DNA from: Vibrio casei
GTDB taxonomy: Bacteria; Pseudomonadota; Gammaproteobacteria; Enterobacterales; Vibrionaceae
Reading direction: 5' to 3'
Length of the DNA stretch: 64,000 bases
Assembly (NCBI RefSeq): GCF_002218025.2
Contig: NZ_AP018680.1
Location: 2,356,001 to 2,420,000 of the forward strand
Shown here: piece after piece, positions 60,725 to 64,000 of the stretch
Layout: every line of letters starts with the position of its first letter
How positions within the stretch are numbered: position 1 is the first letter of the stretch
The notes under the pieces: model-generated
Seen by the model: the letters and a program-made list of their open reading frames with translations, nothing else
Told to the model about the DNA's origin: nothing
Databases searched by the model: none
Made by a program: the position numbers and the translations under genes

Positions 60725-60859
60725 TTATTTGTCTATTTTTTTTAGATCAAAAAATAAATATTTTTTATCGAAAGATTGTTCTAAGACAAGTAAGTATCGT
60801 GATCTTACCCACAAAGACTGGTAAAATTCTTACCCCATTAAAGAAACAAAATTACAAAG

Positions 60860-60877
60860 CAATCGACTCGCCGATTG
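60860..60877. repeat. Inverted repeat CAATCG-N6-CGATTG upstream of pykF
   Basis: Perfect 6-bp arms at 60860-60865 and 60872-60877. The spacing is operator-like. It does not match the Cra consensus that regulates pykF in E. coli. Function unknown. Confidence 0.35.
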
Positions 60878-61069
60878 AAAATAAGAAATAACGCTGCAAA
60901 GAGAATGACATGTGGCGATGCGAGAGTGGGAATAACAACTACACTGTAAAACACGTACCAAACTGTATGAAAGAATTTCTGTTTTAATGCTCAACAGCAA
61001 ATCATTGCTAGCCATTAAAACGTATAAAAATTGAAATTTATAATATTACTTACCGGAGAGTATCTACTC

Positions 61070-62482
61070 ATGAAAAAGACCAAAATCGTATGTACGATTG
61101 GCCCGAAAACTGAATCTGTTGAAAAACTAACTGAACTTGCAAACGCTGGTATGAATGTAATGCGTTTGAACTTCTCACACGGTGATTTCCAAGAGCATGG
61201 CAACCGAATCAACAATCTTCGCCAAGTAATGAAGAACACAGGAAAACAACTGGCTATTCTACTTGATACCAAAGGTCCAGAAATTCGTACTATCAAATTA
61301 GAAAATGGTGACGATGTCGCTTTAGTTGCTGGTCAAGAATTCACTTTCACAACCGATACCTCTGTTGTTGGCAACATTAATACTGTTGCGGTTACTTACC
61401 CTGGCTTTGCTCAAGATCTTGCTGCTGGTGACACAATCTTAGTCGATGATGGCCTAATTGAGATGGTTGTTGTTGCAACTACCGAAACTGAAGTTAAGTG
61501 CAAAGTGCTTAACAACGGTGATCTAGGCGAAAATAAAGGTGTTAACCTTCCTGGTGTTTCAGTAAAACTTCCAGCACTGGCAGAAAAAGATAAAGCTGAT
61601 CTTAAATTTGGTTGTGAGCAAGGTGTTGATTTCGTTGCCGCATCTTTCATCCGTAAAGCAGACGATGTAAAAGAAATCCGTGAGCTTCTTGTGGCGAACG
61701 GGGGCGCTGACATCCAAATCATCTCTAAAATTGAGAACCAAGAAGGCGTTGATAACTTTGACGAAATTCTTGAAGCTTCTGACGGCATCATGGTTGCTCG
61801 TGGTGACCTAGGTGTTGAGATCCCAGTTGAAGAAGTAATCTTCGCTCAAAAAATGATGATCGAGAAGTGTAACCGCGCACGTAAAGTGGTTATCACTGCA
61901 ACTCAAATGCTTGATTCTATGATCAAAAACCCACGTCCAACTCGCGCTGAAGCGGGTGATGTTGCTAACGCAATCATGGATGGTACTGATGCAGTAATGC
62001 TTTCTGGTGAGTCTGCGAAAGGTAAATACCCTGTTGAAGCCGTCACTATCATGGCGCAAATCTGTGCTCGTACTGATCGTGCATTGAAAGCTGAGTTAAG
62101 CTCACGCCTAGACAGTCCGCGTTTACGTATCACAGAAGCAGTATGTAAATCAGCAGTTGAAACCGCTGAAAAACTAGCCGCTCCTGTTATTGTTGTAGCA
62201 ACAGAAGCAGGTAAATCTGCTCGTTCAGTTCGTAAATACTTCCCAACAGCGAAAATCATTGCCGTTACGACCAACACTAAGACTGCAGCACAGCTTTGCT
62301 TGTCTAAAGGTGTAACGCCAATCGTTGTTGAGTCTATCAATGATACTGAAGATTTTTACCGTCAAGGTATGGCTCTAGCTTTAGAAACAGGCTACGGCGA
62401 GAAAGGCGATGTAACCGTTATGGTTTCTGGTGCTCTAGTACCATCAGGCACAACTAACACTTCTTCTGTTCACGTTCTTTAA
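61070..62482 (+). CDS. pykF: Pyruvate kinase I
   Basis: A 470-residue glycolytic enzyme of the PykF type (E. coli PykF also 470). It starts [16 protein letters not shown] with GGAGAG 10 nt upstream. [24 protein letters not shown], the signature [12 protein letters not shown] and [10 protein letters not shown] are present, and the C-terminal allosteric domain ends [11 protein letters not shown]. It converts phosphoenolpyruvate and ADP to pyruvate and ATP, and is activated by fructose-1,6-bisphosphate in E. coli. An in-frame upstream ATG at 61031 is not used in homologues. Confidence 0.97.
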   Translation: MKKTKIVCTIGPKTESVEKLTELANAGMNVMRLNFSHGDFQEHGNRINNLRQVMKNTGKQLAILLDTKGPEIRTIKLENGDDVALVAGQEFTFTTDTSVVGNINTVAVTYPGFAQDLAAGDTILVDDGLIEMVVVATTETEVKCKVLNNGDLGENKGVNLPGVSVKLPALAEKDKADLKFGCEQGVDFVAASFIRKADDVKEIRELLVANGGADIQIISKIENQEGVDNFDEILEASDGIMVARGDLGVEIPVEEVIFAQKMMIEKCNRARKVVITATQMLDSMIKNPRPTRAEAGDVANAIMDGTDAVMLSGESAKGKYPVEAVTIMAQICARTDRALKAELSSRLDSPRLRITEAVCKSAVETAEKLAAPVIVVATEAGKSARSVRKYFPTAKIIAVTTNTKTAAQLCLSKGVTPIVVESINDTEDFYRQGMALALETGYGEKGDVTVMVSGALVPSGTTNTSSVHVL

Positions 62483-62506
62483 TTAAAACGAACCGATAGA
62501 AATACC

Positions 62507-62534
62507 AAAAGGAGGCCAATTGGCCTCCTTTTTT
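62507..62534 (+). terminator. pykF terminator
   Basis: AAAAGGAGGCCAA (62507-62519) and TTGGCCTCCTTTT (62520-62532) form a perfect inverted repeat followed by TT. Very strong intrinsic terminator. Confidence 0.92.
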
Positions 62535-62628
62535 ATACTTTCCTTACTCCTACAAAACACAATCCACCTTTAGTTGTACAACTCACCGCAATATCTTCCC
62601 TACATTAGATACGGCCTTTCCTGCGCCA

Positions 62629-62760
62629 TTACCAACCAAAGAATTCTTGATGATGAGTGTTCAGCAACACCACCAGCAATAAGAAATATAAAGCACTAAT
62701 ATTGATAGCAAGTACTAACAAACTAGCAATCGTTACTCTCACAACCACGACATTAGACAT
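62629..62760 (-). CDS. Possible small membrane protein (43 residues)
   Basis: A minus-strand frame starts at ATG 62760 and ends at TAA 62629. It begins MSNVVVVRVTIAS, has one long hydrophobic stretch (about residues 10-33, rich in Leu, Val, Ile and Ala), and a short polar tail ending HHQEFFGW. GGTGAG lies 6 nt upstream of the ATG. I do not recognise a family. It could be a genuine small single-pass membrane protein or a chance frame. The reading frame is open for a further 25 codons upstream (back to a TAA) with a Trp/Phe-rich sequence, but without a start codon there. Confidence 0.35.
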   Translation of the reverse strand: MSNVVVVRVTIASLLVLAINISALYFLLLVVLLNTHHQEFFGW

Positions 62761-62865
62761 AAGCCACTCACCGAAATTGATAAATATCCATTCAATAAGT
62801 TTAGTGAAGTTTTGCCAATTTATTAGACTAAAGTCTTAGATTTTTTCTGCATAAAAGATTGGAGT

Positions 62866-62893
62866 ATAAAAAACGCAACCCGTAGGCTGCGTT
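62866..62893 (-). terminator. ilvIH terminator
   Basis: On the minus strand AACGCAGCC (62893-62885) and GGTTGCGTT (62880-62872) pair with one wobble across a TACG loop, followed by TTTTTA. It ends the ilvI-ilvH transcript. Confidence 0.85.
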
Positions 62894-62935
62894 ATCCGTT
62901 ATTTCGTTATGAGGTATAAAATAAAATAGCAGGCG

Positions 62936-63430
62936 TTATGCTTTTAAAGCACGCTCTCCACGGGCAATACCCACCACCCCACTACGCGCCACTTCAATCA
63001 CATCGGTCATTTCAGATACCGCTTTGATAAAGGCATCTAATTTCGCACTATCGCCAGCTAATTGAATGGTAAACAACGACGCTGTTACATCCACAATTTG
63101 CCCGCGAAATACATCAGCTAAACGGTGAACTTCAGCGCGAGAAAAGCCACTGGCTTTCACTTTAACCAACATTAATTCACGTTCAACATAATCGTATTCT
63201 GTCACTTCTTGAACTTTAAGGACATCCACCAGCTTATGTAAGTTTTTCTCTATTTGCTCCAACTGCAACGCATCGGTGGCAGTGGTGATATTGATTCGAG
63301 ATAACGTCTCATCATCAGTTGGTGATACCGTTAATGATTCAATGTTATAACCACGCTGAGAAAATAAGCCAACAACACGAGACAAAGAACCCGGCTGGTT
63401 TTCTAATAATAATGAAAGAATATGTCTCAT
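62936..63430 (-). CDS. ilvH: Acetolactate synthase III small (regulatory) subunit
   Basis: A 164-residue regulatory subunit (E. coli IlvH 163) with an N-terminal ACT domain (RHILSLLLENQPGSLSRVVGLFSQRGYNIESL) that binds valine for feedback control, and a C-terminal ACT-like domain. It pairs with IlvI, whose stop lies 1 bp upstream of this start. Confidence 0.97.
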   Translation of the reverse strand: MRHILSLLLENQPGSLSRVVGLFSQRGYNIESLTVSPTDDETLSRINITTATDALQLEQIEKNLHKLVDVLKVQEVTEYDYVERELMLVKVKASGFSRAEVHRLADVFRGQIVDVTASLFTIQLAGDSAKLDAFIKAVSEMTDVIEVARSGVVGIARGERALKA

Positions 63431-63431
63431 A

Positions 63432-64000
63432 CTAGGTTCTCTCCGTCTTGCTTAACCACATCTTATCCATGCTTTCCCCTTTAATTTGCATTGGGTATAC
63501 ATGTTCGGTTTCATCGACATTGATATCAACAAACACCAAGCGATCTTTCATATCGAGTGCTTTTTTCAAGCCAGCTTCAAGATCTTCTGGCTTATCAATA
63601 CGAATGCCTACATGACCATACGCCTCTGCAATTGCGGCAAAGTCAGGCACAGAATCCATATAAGAATGGGAGTGACGACCTTGATAAATCATATCTTGCC
63701 ATTGTTTTACCATGCCTAAGAAACGATTATTCAAATTAATAATCTTAACTGGAATATCATATTGCAAGCAGGTCGATAGCTCTTGAATATTCATTTGAAT
63801 ACTACCATCCCCTGTCACACAAACCACTTCTTCTTGTGGTAATGCATACTTCACGCCCATTGCTGCTGGCAAGCCAAAGCCCATGGTGCCTAAACCACCA
63901 GAATTGATCCAGCGACGCGGTTTATCGAACGGGTAATAAAGTGCTGCAAACATTTGGTGCTGTCCAACATCCGATGCCACATAAGCATTCCCATTAGTAA
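63432..64000 (-). CDS. ilvI: Acetolactate synthase III large subunit, 3' part
   Basis: The C-terminal 189 residues are visible; the 5' part is beyond the window edge. It contains the thiamine-diphosphate motif [14 protein letters not shown] and [14 protein letters not shown], matching E. coli IlvI and ending [10 protein letters not shown]. It makes acetolactate for branched-chain amino acids. It is followed by ilvH. Confidence 0.96.
   Translation of the reverse strand, partial: TNGNAYVASDVGQHQMFAALYYPFDKPRRWINSGGLGTMGFGLPAAMGVKYALPQEEVVCVTGDGSIQMNIQELSTCLQYDIPVKIINLNNRFLGMVKQWQDMIYQGRHSHSYMDSVPDFAAIAEAYGHVGIRIDKPEDLEAGLKKALDMKDRLVFVDINVDETEHVYPMQIKGESMDKMWLSKTERT

Larger units (their letters stand above)
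60674..61069. other. 396-bp divergent region of the DeoR-type gene and pykF
   Basis: No gene is evident. It holds CGAAA motifs near the regulator gene (60691-60724 and 60769-60774), an inverted repeat at 60860-60877, and a TATAAT at 61039-61044 without a matching -35, 26 bp before pykF. Confidence 0.6.
62535..62935. other. 401-bp interval between pykF and ilvH
   Basis: It contains the ilvH terminator and a possible small membrane-protein gene on the minus strand (62629-62760). A plus-strand 60-codon frame here has no ribosome site and is treated as chance. Confidence 0.6.

Noticed and set aside
62657..62839. Plus-strand 60-codon frame after pykF
   Set aside because: No ribosome site, low-complexity Thr/Ile/Lys composition, and it overlaps the better-supported minus-strand small frame.

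Overview
This is a contiguous chromosomal segment of a gammaproteobacterium, almost certainly a member of the Vibrionaceae (Vibrio or a close relative). The evidence is the LuxR/HapR/OpaR-type quorum-sensing regulator sitting between hpt and lpd, the Vibrio-type pilABCD-coaE-zapD-yacG run, a DciA-type helicase loader next to secA, and protein sequences that follow the Vibrio/E. coli families closely. Base composition is moderately AT-rich and even. I see no insertion sequence, prophage, integron, CRISPR array, tRNA or 5S/16S/23S rRNA gene.

Layout. 1-13.1 kb: the start of mrcB and hrpB (minus), then sfsA, dksA, gluQ, pcnB, folK, panB and panC (plus), the ABC exporter pair yadG/yadH (minus), carbonic anhydrase can, hpt (minus), and the LuxR/HapR-family regulator. 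13.2-20.4 kb: pyruvate dehydrogenase genes pdhR-aceE-aceF and lpd (minus), with a PdhR operator and a promoter in front of pdhR. 20.8-29.3 kb: ampD (minus), nadC, type IV pilus genes pilA-D, coaE, zapD, yacG, and convergent mutT. 29.4-49.7 kb: secA, dciA (plus), then the division and cell wall (dcw) cluster, all minus strand: rsmH-ftsL-ftsI-murE-murF-mraY-murD-ftsW-murG-murC-ftsQ-ftsA-ftsZ-lpxC. 49.9-57.8 kb: RNase P RNA, pgl, rsmI (minus), lpoA-yraN-diaA-dolP (plus), and a divergent Lrp-type regulator/RarD pair. 58-64 kb: glmS with a DeoR-type regulator (minus), pykF (plus), and ilvH with the 3' part of ilvI (minus).

Most of the window is the block found near 2-4 min of the E. coli map, with the 70-min rsmI-lpoA-yraN-diaA-dolP group joined to it. 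Peptidoglycan synthesis and division (dcw genes, the lpoA activator, ampD recycling, mrcB, zapD), lipid A (lpxC), secretion (secA), central carbon metabolism (pdh, pykF, glmS, pgl), pantothenate/CoA (panB, panC, coaE) and folate (folK) are all present as intact genes.

No new multi-gene system is evident. The points I consider worth following are an apparent AUU start codon for pcnB, the absence of mraZ and ddlB from the dcw cluster with a good promoter in the ddlB slot, a possible 43-codon membrane protein between pykF and ilvH, a 443-bp interval that ends in a minus-strand terminator and has no intact gene, and several clean palindromes next to regulator genes.
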